Program-made: the position numbers and the translations under genes
Shown: positions 20,629 through 39,668 of the stretch, piece by piece
Position numbering within the stretch: the stretch's first letter is position 1
How the letters are laid out: each line of letters starts with the position of its first letter
Source: Bigelowiella natans CCMP2755
Lineage: Eukaryota; Cercozoa; Chlorarachniophyceae
Assembly (NCBI GenBank): GCA_000320545.1
Contig: ADNK01000871.1
Span: forward strand, 1 to 39,668
DNA: 39,668 nt
Direction of reading: 5' to 3'
The notes under the pieces: model-generated
The model's database searches: none
What the model saw: only the letters and a program-made list of their open reading frames with translations
What the model was told of the DNA's origin: nothing

Positions 20629-23052
20629 ATGCAACTGCTAGGTTCTATGAAGAAGTTCAGCATTTTGCTTCTCTTTTTCTGCCTTCTCTGCAGCCCATAT
20701 GTAGCTCGGGCAGAAGATGGTACTGCTGATGCAGAAGCTGCAGCGGAACCTGCGAAGTCGTTTGATGGATTCAGCAAAGAAGAAATAGAATCAATGCAGG
20801 GCAAAACAGAGACTATGGAATTTCAAGCTGAGGTTAGCAGATTAATGGATATTATTATCAACTCTCTCTACAGCAATCGAGAGATCTTCATTCGTGAATT
20901 GATCTCCAATGCATCCGACGCGCTGGATAAAATTCGGTTCGAATCTTTGAAGGACAAAGACGCTGCCGGCGACATTCCACTTGAAATTCGCATAGAGTAC
21001 GACCAAGATGCCAAAACTCTTACAATCCAGGATTCTGGCGTTGGTATGTCGAAGGAGGATCTCGTGAAGAACTTAGGCACTGTGGCAAAATCTGGAACCA
21101 CGGATTTCGTTGAAAAGGCTGCGAGTGGCACCGACAGTCTCAGCCTTATTGGTCAATTTGGTGTGGGTTTTTACTCAGTGTATCTAGTTTCCGACGAGGT
21201 TACCGTATTTTCTAAGAAGAATGGCTTCGATCAGCAAGTTTGGAAGTCTTCGGCAAACCAAACCTTCAGTGTTGCTCCTGACCCACGGGGAGGTACTTTG
21301 AAGCGCGGTACTGCTGTGACCTTAAAACTCAAAGAGGACGCTGAAGAGTTTACGAATCCCGAGATTCTTGAGAGGTTGATAAAAAAGTATTCCCAGTTCA
21401 TTCAATTCCCGATCTATCTCCACACCCATAAGATGGAAAGTAAGGAGGTCCCAGTTGAGGAAGAGGAGAAACCAGAAGAGGCCGATGAAGGCGAAAAGTC
21501 CGAATCAGAGGAAGAGGATGACCTAGAGGTTGCAGATGAAGAAGACGAGGAAGAGAAAAAGCCTAAAACAAAAACTGTTACCGAAAAAGTATGGGAGTGG
21601 AAACACATAAACACTAATAAACCTATCTGGACTAGAAAACCTGCTGATATTGAGGAGAAAGAGTACATTGACTTCTACAAAGCCCTAACAAAGGACACCG
21701 AGGATCCAATTGAGTATTCCCATTTCAGTGCTGAGGGGGAGATTTCCTTTAAATCAATTCTCTATGTGCCCAAAAAGGCGCCACGTGGCTATTATGACAA
21801 CTACTACAAGAAAAGCACCGCTCTTAAGCTGTACGTTCGAAAGGTGTTGATCAGCGAAGAATTCGAAGATTTTATGCCTCGATATCTGGGCTTCATCAAA
21901 GGTGTTGTGGATTCCGAGGATCTTCCTTTAAACGTGTCGCGTGAAACTCTCCAACAGAGCAAAGTGCTCAGGGTGATGAGCAAGAAGCTCACTAGAAAAG
22001 CCATCGCCATGCTCCGGAAAATGGCAGAAGACTGTGAGGAAGATGACGAAGATGACGAAGATTCCGAGGAGGAAGAGGAAGAAGAGGAGAATGAGAAAGA
22101 GTGCAAATATGACACTTTCTTCGCTGAGTTTGGAAAGAGCTTAAAACTAGGTATTATCGAGGATAGTACGAATAAGAAAAAACTTGCAAAGCTCATTCGA
22201 TATGAAACGAGCAAGAGCGAAGGCAAGTTTATTGGACTTCAGGAGTACGTCGAGAATATGCCAGAAAGCCAAGAACATATTTACTACATAACTGGAGAGA
22301 ATAAGGATGCTGTGAAAAACTCACCCTTTATTGAACGTCTGACTAGAAAAGGCATTGAAGTAGTTTACATGGTAGATCCTCTTGATGAATATGTAATCAA
22401 CTCCATCCCTGAGTTCGACGGAGTAAAGTTGATGTCTGTCACCAAAGAGGATCTTGAAATTACGCAAAGCGAGGCAGCTAAGGAGAGGGAGAAAAAACTT
22501 AAAGAGGAGTTTAAGCCTTTCAGCGAGTGGCTAGCAAAGAAACTCGGAAAGAAAGTCTCAAAAGTGGAGGTCTCCAACCGCCTTGCCCAGTCGCCTTGCG
22601 TGCTTGTAACGTCGAAATATGGATGGTCAGCAAATATGGAAAGAATTATGAAAGCCCAAACACTGGGTAACGCTGAAGCACAGCCTTGGATGAAAGCTAG
22701 TAAGATTCTCGAGATCAATCCAAAACACCCTCTCATCAAGGAACTCAAGTCCCGTGCAGATAGTGACAGTGAAGGGGACGACCTAGATAACTTAATCGAC
22801 CTCCTATTTGGAACTGCTATGTTGACGTCTGGGTTTCCTGTTACCGACCCAAAGATATTCGCAAGTAATATCCATGCCGTGATTGCAAAGAATTTAGGTG
22901 TTGAGAGTCTTGAAGTCGAATTGGAAGCTGAAGAACCTCTCGATAGTGGTGATGAGGAAGAAGAGGATGAGGAGGACGAAGAGGACGAAGAAGAGGGAGA
23001 AGAGGAGGAAGAAGCTGGGGAAGCAACTTCAACTGATAAAGATGAGTTATAG
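20629..23052 (+). CDS. HSP90B1: Endoplasmin / GRP94, ER-lumenal HSP90
   Basis: One uninterrupted frame of 807 residues, the only intronless gene in the window. It has a signal peptide (KKFSILLLFFCLLCSPYVARA; Met1 and Met7 are both possible starts), the HSP90 N-terminal ATPase (ELISNASDALDK with the catalytic Glu region, DSGVGMSKEDL, GQFGVGFYS), an acidic charged linker at about residues 275-320, a middle domain with the NVSRETLQQ segment, a C-terminal dimerisation domain (ITKE-like, YGWSANMERIMKAQ), an acidic tail and a C-terminal KDEL retrieval signal. GRP94 folds secretory and membrane clients in the ER with ATP. Compared with animal GRP94 the middle domain has an extra acidic insert of about 25 residues (about 468-491), bracketed by Cys469 and Cys492. 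Lack of introns among heavily split neighbours is notable. Confidence 0.98.
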   Translation: MQLLGSMKKFSILLLFFCLLCSPYVARAEDGTADAEAAAEPAKSFDGFSKEEIESMQGKTETMEFQAEVSRLMDIIINSLYSNREIFIRELISNASDALDKIRFESLKDKDAAGDIPLEIRIEYDQDAKTLTIQDSGVGMSKEDLVKNLGTVAKSGTTDFVEKAASGTDSLSLIGQFGVGFYSVYLVSDEVTVFSKKNGFDQQVWKSSANQTFSVAPDPRGGTLKRGTAVTLKLKEDAEEFTNPEILERLIKKYSQFIQFPIYLHTHKMESKEVPVEEEEKPEEADEGEKSESEEEDDLEVADEEDEEEKKPKTKTVTEKVWEWKHINTNKPIWTRKPADIEEKEYIDFYKALTKDTEDPIEYSHFSAEGEISFKSILYVPKKAPRGYYDNYYKKSTALKLYVRKVLISEEFEDFMPRYLGFIKGVVDSEDLPLNVSRETLQQSKVLRVMSKKLTRKAIAMLRKMAEDCEEDDEDDEDSEEEEEEEENEKECKYDTFFAEFGKSLKLGIIEDSTNKKKLAKLIRYETSKSEGKFIGLQEYVENMPESQEHIYYITGENKDAVKNSPFIERLTRKGIEVVYMVDPLDEYVINSIPEFDGVKLMSVTKEDLEITQSEAAKEREKKLKEEFKPFSEWLAKKLGKKVSKVEVSNRLAQSPCVLVTSKYGWSANMERIMKAQTLGNAEAQPWMKASKILEINPKHPLIKELKSRADSDSEGDDLDNLIDLLFGTAMLTSGFPVTDPKIFASNIHAVIAKNLGVESLEVELEAEEPLDSGDEEEEDEEDEEDEEEGEEEEEAGEATSTDKDEL

Positions 23053-23345
23053 ATTGCTGCGTTTTTTATAGTGTAACCCCCTGATTGTAAGGTTAATATT
23101 GCGTACTATTGCTGGTGCGATGATAAATTGGGAGCATGTAAAACAAATCACATACAGAATTTGCGTTTTGTTGATCTCGCTGCATACGAGCTTGAAGCGG
23201 CCAACTTAAGATGTCATTTAGCTAGCTAGATTATTATTAGATGATTAGTTGCAGCTATCCAAGTTGCTGCTGGTGTCTGTGCATGAGCAGTGTGAATGCT
23301 ACGCCAACGTTGAGCGCATCGCAAAGGACGACAGGCACGAGCATG

Positions 23346-23393
23346 CATGTGCATCTAGCATATGTATACATGATTACATGCTAGATGCACATG
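23346..23393. repeat. Perfect 16-bp inverted repeat (hairpin)
   Basis: The arm catgtgcatctagcat (23346-23361) is exactly complementary to 23378-23393 across a 16-nt spacer. It could form a stable cruciform or RNA hairpin. There is no U-tract, so it does not look like a terminator. Confidence 0.8.
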
Positions 23394-24320
23394 CTAACCA
23401 TCATCGCATCATGCTGTGTTGTCGTAGTTGTGAGTGGTGAACTCGCTAGCTCTAGATCTCGTCACATCTTGCTGGCAGTTGAGCACACGTACGTCTAGAC
23501 GTGGAAGTCATCAGTGATCAGAACCGCATCGCTTGCGTTAGCCACATGCGATGTGCAGAGATCGAACCTTTCATGCATTCACACAATCAAATCTGCGCGA
23601 TTGTTGGATGTGTGAGCTAGAGCCACTGCAGTGTGCGATGCGCACACGGCACAGACTGCACACACGTAGCTAGGTAGGCGCACGCGCAGCGCCGCTACTC
23701 AACGTTGTGCATGCATTGTGTCATGCTGCTAGACTGCTGCTGCAGCAGATTCGAGCCTTGCGCATCGGCGACAAGGGTTTCATGGACGAGCGATCTGTGG
23801 CGCACGCCAGCACAGCGCCACGATGCAGTTTGCCGCCCGACCACGACGAGCCCCCTGTTGGCCTGTGCTGGCCCGACAAGGCCGCGTGCAAAAGTGCACA
23901 CGTTGGACACGGCCAAGTGGCGCTCAGCGTGTCGCGACATGGCAAAGTGAAAAGCTCACTCACTTTGCGGAAGTCTCTCAGGAGTTTCGCGCATCGCGAC
24001 ACGGCAGCGTGAAAAGCCATGTCGCGACATGGCAAAGTGAAAAGCCATGCGTCGTCGCACCTGCAACAACGATTCAGACACAACTCATCAGAACTCAAAA
24101 GTCCAAGTGAAGTCAGAACTGAAAAGTCCAAGTGACACATTGAGATCAGAACTCAACTGCGCAAGCAAGTGACCAAGCACACTCAGAACTCAAACGACCA
24201 AGTGACATCAGAACTCAAACGTTCAAGTGACAAAGCAACTCAAGGACCAAACAACAATGCAACTCAACGACTCATGCGACTTCAGTTCTCAACACGAGAC
24301 CACATTGCACCACGCCCAAT

Positions 24321-24446
24321 GCTGCAACAATCGACAGCTGCACTCGATGCAGAACGAATCGGTTGCATGCGAGGGCGCACATTGCTGCAACAATCGACAG
24401 CTGCACGTGATGCAGAACGAATCGGTTGCATGCAACAGTGCGTGTG
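24321..24446 (+). repeat. 63-bp tandem duplication in block 4
   Basis: Two copies starting at 24321 and 24384 share gctgcaacaatcgacagctg and, further on, gcagaacgaatcggttgcat; they differ at a few positions and in a short internal stretch. Confidence 0.85.
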
Positions 24447-25195
24447 CGTCTCAACTTCAACCCTGCGACACGCGTGCTTCTGCACACGTGCGCAGCACCT
24501 CAGATCCACCACCGCGGCACGCTGACCGATCAGCGTCACCCATTCCGAAGCACGCAGCTTGCCTTGACGAAGAGTTCAAGGACAACAGCCCGGCTGCGGC
24601 CGTTCTGAATGCGAATGGTTTCAATGCCGCGTCGCATCATCGCACCGCGCCTGCTGCCATGCAGGCAAAGCAAGTTCAGACAATCAACAAGGACATTGAC
24701 AGCATGCCAACTCCCACGCAAGCGATGAATGCACAAACCGAAGGCGCGACAGATCCACAGACTAATCGCACGCACACAGCTAGACAGCACAGCGCAATCA
24801 CCATGGACACTAGACGCGAATTGTGAACGAATTGCACAGGCCAAGGTGCACTGTCGCATTTGCACGCCTGCGATTGCTGCATGCAACTAATTGCACGCGG
24901 TGGCAGAGCTAGAACCGAGCGGACAAAATGAACGTGCAACGCTGTGCAGATACACCTGCGATCTAGCGATCAATGCGCGACGAGCATGGTATGCAGAACA
25001 CATGGGCCAATGTCCGAGCTAGCAAGCTGCACGTGCTAGCGTGCTGTGCTTGATCACGTCGTCGTTTCGGACATGAGCTTGGTCAATTTCGTTGATTCGT
25101 ACCACCTAGCTTTTATTTGACGATTTCATGCAATCTAGCAATTTCTAGATAAGGAACGCTTATTTGCGCCACTATACCACAACATGGCTCTGTTG

Positions 25196-34970
<9,775 letters not shown>

Positions 34971-35007
34971 CTGTGAGAGAAATTGACGAAGAAATTTATG
35001 TACATAT

Positions 35008-35054
<47 letters not shown>

Positions 35055-35090
35055 ATGTTATGAGAATTATTGCGTACACACAGTAACCAC

Positions 35091-35126
<36 letters not shown>

Positions 35127-35240
35127 ATTAAATTGTAAATCTAGGTACGAAGAACATTACACACACAATATTAAATTGTAAATCTAGGTACTAAGAACAT
35201 TTCATTTATACCTACCCAATTCTCGAAATTGCTCATGCAA

Positions 35241-35320
35241 TTATTTGTTTTCTTCATCGTACAAACTGGCTAAACTTGGCGGTGGAACAATGTAGTTGTA
35301 ACGATTTCTCTTGAAAAGTG
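35241..35320 (-). CDS. Possible last exon of an unidentified minus-strand gene
   Basis: On minus, an AG acceptor at 35321 is followed by 25 codons and TAA; the peptide starts LFKRNRYNYIVPPPSL and ends LYDEENK. It looks coding rather than repeat-derived, but the acceptor has a weak pyrimidine tract and I found no upstream exon with the needed phase. It could instead be an unrelated open stretch in the GT61 5' region. Confidence 0.25.
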
Positions 35321-36760
35321 CTGATTTATACAATAACGCCCTCCCTCTTCATTATTATCTAAGAGTGACGATATAGTAGCAGCAGTAGTAGTAGGCGTGA
35401 AAGCAACCAATCAATTAAGTCGAATGCATAGCAGAAAGCAGCACTCAATCATCACCACCTCTTCTATTATTCCTCGCGTGTTTAGCTGGTTTGTTTTTAT
35501 CATAACATCTCACAGATTGTCATAATTGCAAGGTTTCATGATAATCTAACAATATTGGATTTTAGCGGTTATGGCAACTCACATTTGTTCCTTATTCTAA
35601 TTTCGTGTGTGTGACGATTGATTGATTGATTATTATCATGCGAATAATATATTCTTCTTTTGTCTTTAATCACTGATATCTTCTCGCATCTTCATATTTA
35701 TCTCTATCAAAACCTTAAGTGGTGTTTCATGATGCATTGTCATGATATTCACAACTTTTTGAGTTTACAGAAACAGGCAGAGACAGGGAAAGAAAGGGAG
35801 GGGAAGGGAGAGAGAGCACATACACACGCGCGCTGGAAGCAATCACTGAGGCGTTGTCATCAACACCGCCGTCATGATTCATTATTGTTGTTATCATCAT
35901 CATCATCATCATCATCACCTCATCAATTTTCTTCAGCGCCTCGATGGTGATTATGATGAATGACGATGATGATGATGATAGCTGCAAGTGTGTCTTCTTC
36001 TGGTTCTTGTTGTCAATGTTCTTCTAATAAGTTGGTTGGTTCCTCCTCCTCCTCCTGCTTCTCCCTGCTGGCCCTCCTTCTCCTTAGTCGTACGTCTACG
36101 GTGGGGTGGGGGCTCCTCCTCCTCCTCGTCGTCGTCGTCGTCGTCCTTCCAGCTCTACTCTTCGATCTTGTTTCTTGGTTCTTCGCTTCGCATTTTAGAT
36201 GTTTTTGGCTTAATTTTTGTTCTATTTCATATATTTAGAATAACCGGACTTGTTGTTAGATGTTTTTAAGGATTATTTTTTGTTCTATTATATTCTGTGG
36301 AATTGGTGGAGCAAGACTACTCAGATCGATTCAGACTACAGTCTATCATAAGATGTTTACGGCTTATTTTTTGTTCTATTACATTCTGTGGAATTGGTTG
36401 AGCAAGCCTACTCAGATCGATTCAGACTACAGTCTATCGTAAGATGTTTACGGCTTAATTTTTGTTCTATTACATTCTGTGGAATTGGTTGAGCAAGCCT
36501 ACTCAGACTACAGTCTGTCCACCCCCTACTGTGTTGATTGATGATGGAGGAGAAGTAGCTAGTTGTGGTAACAAACACATGCATGCCTAATTAATAACTC
36601 AAAATAATAAAATGCGTGCTTTCAATATGATGTGCATGTGCATGTACGACGATGATGACGACTTAGTATTCATCATTATCATCATCAGCATCCTCGTCAT
36701 TATCTTTGTTAGTTGTATTGAACCATCAAGCAACTGCCCGCAAACCACCGTGGGAATTCA
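35321..36760. repeat. Mostly non-coding interval with a 91-93 bp tandem repeat
   Basis: At 36197, 36258, 36351 and 36442 the word agatgttt opens copies of one unit (containing tgttctatta, ctgtggaattggt and actacagtct); the two central copies are 93 and 91 bp, the first is partial, and the array ends near 36519. A plus-strand exon-like piece (branch TCTAAC, gattttag, then 39 nt to a gtgtgt donor at about 35565-35604) is possible but isolated. CTC/GTC runs at 36043-36153 read as poly-Leu, poly-Val or poly-Ser and are not treated as genes. Confidence 0.7.
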
Positions 36761-37966
36761 ATGGCTGAGAAGACTTTGGAAAGAAAGAACCCTTCCCCCT
36801 ATCATCGCCATGATCCCTGCTGCTGCCCTAAATATAGGAGGAGTACTAACCATTGGAGACGCTACCTCCTTCAAATTACAACTATTATCTTCACCTTTCT
36901 CTTCAGTTCGATCCAAAGGCGTGAGCGAGATGATGATGATGAGCATCATCTACTAATCCTTCCAACACAGAAGTTGCCTCATTTGCTTCTTGGGACGACG
37001 AAGATCGAAGATATGATGACCGTGGTTACCAACGAGGAGCTCCTCTACTCATCAAAAAGGACAAGGCCGAGGCAGCAGCAGCATGCAGAGCAGATGTACA
37101 CTATAAGGGAAAAACGAAGGAGGATGATGTCGCCCATTCTGGTACTACTACTGTACTAACTTAATAGGTGAACGAACTTACAAATGTCAAATAAATACGA
37201 GAAATATAATGTTCATTAATAATTTATAAATAATATTCAGTGGTATTTTTTTAATATTACTACTAAGCAATGTACACTGATTCATCAGATGAAGCGAGGA
37301 GGATGGGTAGGGCCATCGAATCCGTACAGGGAAGATTCAATACCTTCCCATGATACTGCTGACCCATACGAGACAGACTCTGGAAACATGAACATGAAAC
37401 GAGTTGCTGAAGATCACAATAGAAATCTAGTTTATCGTCATATAGAAGGAGCTTCTGAGGTGCTTCAGAATCAATGACAACACGCCGCTAACTCCTGCTG
37501 CCTAAATCATTAGTAGTTGTAGTGATCCATTCAGCACCTTAAAAGAACAAACCACCTTAATATGCATCCTCCCCCCATGTGTCATCATCCATCATCACTA
37601 ACCCACCCCTCCCAAAATTAAAGGAATCGTTGCGTGAATTGGAAGAAGTGGCTGACTACGTGGGGTTGGGAGAATCAGACAAACTGGACAGTGATGCCCT
37701 AAAAGATGAGCTCAACACGTATGTGTGCTTATTATTATTATTATTATTATTATAATTCTTATTATGATCTAGCTAAATCGTAGTAGGTGCATGACAATCT
37801 ACATATAATACCTCCTACTAGGCTATATAGTATGAATGGCTCAGATCGTGAAGAATTTGAGCAGAGCTTGGAATACCTTAACTCACCCAGGTAGCTGTGT
37901 TACTAATTTGATTTTTTTGATTGAATAATGACAGCGATGATCTTATTGTGATTGTTTTCTTGGTTG

Positions 37967-38004
<38 letters not shown>

Positions 38005-38384
38005 AAGATATGGATACCCTATTCGTTATCGATTTCCATACCGTGAACACGATGACCCAGAGTTTCCTTATGGCCGTAACAATCCCTACCAATATCCACG
38101 AGCATACGTGGCTGGTAAGGGCCGAAAGGACTTCAGAGAAAAGTCACCAGAATGGTCAGATCCTGATCTGCCCAAGTGAGTAGTAGTGAGTTAACAATCA
38201 AACAAGTAGCAGTAGTAGTAGCAGTAGTAGTAGTAGTAGTAGTACCTGATGGATACAATAGACAGAAGAAGAAGAAGAGGAAGAAGAGACTTACTTCTTT
38301 TACCTTTATTACTGCTCTGTCTAGTCATCATCATCATCATCGTCATCACCAGAGAGCACCATTATCATCCTCTTATAATTGTTA

Positions 38385-38418
<34 letters not shown>

Positions 38419-38522
38419 CATTATTAGACTTCAGGATGTAGGAGATGTCGATACGATAAGGTCAGAAACAAGTCCTTCCACAGAGCTAGTGGAAGAATAC
38501 GTTCCAACAAGGTAATTATATA

Positions 38523-38553
<31 letters not shown>

Positions 38554-38800
38554 ACTTACAAAACAGATTGCCATCATGTTTGTATGCGAATATTGTAATT
38601 GTCTGATTGGAGACAACCCCTCGTCTATTATTATTATCATCATCATCATCGTCATGACTATAATACATATCCATAATTCAAACAGTGTTCGGTTACTGCA
38701 GTTAAAGGAGGAAACAGGTTTAGACTTGAAGAATAATGGAACAAAGCAAATAAAGCCTGGGGGCAATATCCCATATCTTGAGGAGGTGGTCTCACCATAA
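36761..38800 (+). CDS. Type II membrane protein with Tyr/acidic-rich lumenal domain, unknown function
   Basis: Exons 36761-36920, 36971-37141, about 37299-37459, 37624-37718, 37822-37890, 38008-38175, 38428-38511 and 38686-38800 join to about 300 residues. A short basic Cys-containing cytoplasmic stretch (HDPCCCPKYRRS) precedes one hydrophobic helix (LLQITTIIFTFLFSS), then a long hydrophilic domain rich in Tyr, Arg, Asp and Pro: WDDEDRRYDDRGYQRG, LEEVADYVGLGESDKLD, YGYPIRYRFPYREHDD, and an end of GGNIPYLEEVVSP. Junctions use clear signals (TACTAAT branch before 36971, CACTAAC before 37624). The start of exon 3 is uncertain: the strongest acceptor (37289) gives a frame that stops, while weak AGs at 37298 or 37301 keep the frame. 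No known family recognised; dibasic sites might suggest processing, but that is only a guess. Confidence 0.65.
37968..38000. repeat. (TA)n and other repeats in introns of the type II membrane gene
   Basis: A TA run just left of the acceptor at 38007, an AGT run (about 38208-38242), a TTA run (about 38382-38418) directly against the acceptor at 38427, and a TG run (about 38530-38552). Confidence 0.9.
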
Positions 38801-39361
38801 TTATGCATACGACAAGAAGAGAGATTGTTCATGTTTTCGTTGTAATTTCCCTTGTTTCTTCAAAATTGAATCAGTTATTGATTTATTAATCATAACCTTG
38901 AAAGTGGATAAAAGTCCGACAAGAAATGAAGTACTTTAACGATAGCTGGTAATTCAGTGCACAGAAGACAACAATATCGTCTTGACTATTACCATTATAT
39001 CATCATCGTTATTATCCTTTTCTTCCTTTTCTCTTCATAACAATTCAACATTGAATGTCCCAATGAATTTGTGTGCTATGGAAAGGACGCTGGCCACTTT
39101 TATTCCAAAACTCAAAATAATGGAGCGGAGGATAAGAAATGTACCTTCATTTTTTTAAAATACTAATTGTTTGCTTTTAAAAGAATCTAGTTCTTCCGTT
39201 CAAATAGAGAAGCACCGTGTCACAACAAAATTTTCACACTGAAGATTTCGTTTTGTTGTCAAATTTTTCCTCAAATCAATAATGTTTCTTTGTCTCTTTG
39301 TATTTTGCTGCTGCAATCTCTAGAGGTACAATCTTACACGTAAGATGTTGGTGAAAATTAC
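38801..39361. other. Intergenic or UTR interval, no firm gene
   Basis: AT-rich sequence. A plus frame at about 39042-39165 (FVCYGKDAGHFYSKTQ, ending at TAA) looks peptide-like, but its only acceptor AG after the pyrimidine tract lies inside it at about 39086. I leave it uncalled. Confidence 0.4.
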
Positions 39362-39668
39362 TGATACACGGCCAACGGACGTCCCACAAATGGTAATGAT
39401 TGCACCACACCTGAAGAAGAAGAAGCGAACTGTGGTCGAATCGCTTTTGAGAGAAATAAACGAAACACTACCGTCATAGTCTTCAACCAATGGCAGCAGC
39501 TGAATGCGCGTGTGGGTCATTAGGTGGCGATCAGTGTCACAAATGTGAACAGAATGCTCTGTTGGGTCTCGTGCATGCATGTGCGTGCTCGTTTCATCGA
39601 AAATCTGGTGCACCAATTTCACATCGCTTCGCCTCTCAAGCATGCATGCTCCTTGCGAACAAAAAACC
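39362..39668 (-). CDS. 5' or internal part of an unrecognised gene running off the right edge
   Basis: On minus, a frame open from the right edge contains a Met at 39643 (MLERRSDVKLVHQIFDETS) and ends at a GTAGTG donor after LLPLVEDYD (exon end 39472). A strong pyrimidine acceptor (cgcttcttcttcttcag) starts the next exon at 39410, which continues the frame as GVVQSLPFVGRPLAVY to a GTAATT donor (exon end 39362). Two exons in phase with a 61-nt intron support a real gene. The continuation past 39361 was not found and no family is recognised. The first exon shares the CATGCATG-type words of the palindrome-rich blocks. Confidence 0.45.

Larger units (their letters stand above)
23053..25195. repeat. 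GC-richer palindrome- and repeat-rich block 4
   Basis: About 2.1 kb without a convincing gene. From about 23180 it is filled with TGCA, CATGC, GCTAGC and CGCGA words. It contains a perfect hairpin (23346-23393), three copies of a tcgcgacatggcaaagtgaa-like unit (23931-24050), about seven degenerate 25-bp units built on cagaactcaaacgaccaagtga (24088-24260) and a 63-bp duplication (24321-24446). Open frames here, including one of 199 codons at 24227-24826 that begins with GTG, run through the repeats and show no family motif. Confidence 0.7.

Noticed and set aside
20523-23032. Several antisense frames under the GRP94 gene
   Set aside because: They are shadows of the sense acidic and lysine-rich codons (Ser/Phe/Leu-rich) with no independent support.
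24227-24826. 199-codon plus-strand frame
   Set aside because: It starts with GTG, runs through two tandem repeat types, and shows no domain or splice context; kept only as a curiosity within block 4.
36043-36153. Poly-Leu/poly-Val/poly-Ser frames
   Set aside because: They come from CTC and GTC repeats; none has a consistent start, splice sites or conserved motif.

Overview
This is a nuclear genomic window from an intron-rich, microsatellite-rich eukaryote. Genes are split by GT-AG introns, many of them 50-200 bp and several with CTAAC/CTAAT-like branch sites. There is a KDEL-tailed ER chaperone and an internal TTAGGG array. The lineage cannot be fixed from the sequence; the Pumilio repeat style (GNYLCQKL, HG-CVL-KC) looks more protist/plant/fungal than vertebrate. 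There are no operons, Shine-Dalgarno sites or phage/plasmid features. All exon structures were built by eye from open frames, splice motifs and phase continuity, without transcript data.

Left third: two possible plus-strand 3' exons (1-119, 559-674); a palindrome-rich repeat block (about 1140-2060); a nine-exon JmjC protein on minus (5338 to 2252); an array of 61-bp tandem repeats (5532-5795); a thirteen-exon fumarylacetoacetate-hydrolase-domain gene on plus (6474-9223); a second palindrome-rich block (9420-10340); a secreted/membrane protein with an eight-cysteine ectodomain on minus (11396-10396); and, divergent from it, a nuclear FKBP prolyl isomerase with an N-terminal nucleoplasmin-like domain (11976-13785).

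Middle: a third palindrome-rich block (13830-14720); a Pumilio-family RNA-binding protein on minus (19557-15107); and, divergent from it across about 1.07 kb, an intronless GRP94/endoplasmin gene on plus (20629-23052). Then follow about 2.1 kb of GC-richer, palindrome- and repeat-rich sequence without a convincing gene (23053-25195).

Right third: an extremely fragmented GT61/EOGT-like glycosyltransferase gene on minus (25196 to at least 34970, more than 20 exons of 22-300 nt, introns full of di- and trinucleotide repeats); a tandem-repeat interval (36197-36520); an eight-exon type II membrane protein of unknown function on plus (36761-38800); and the edge of another minus-strand gene (39668-39362).

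The genes are ordinary cellular neighbours (chromatin, RNA control, metabolism, secretory pathway) rather than one pathway. The unusual features are a JmjC protein that appears to lack its third iron ligand, an acidic insert in the GRP94 middle domain, tandem duplications that copy splice sites, coding microsatellites, and a dispersed family of palindrome-rich blocks.
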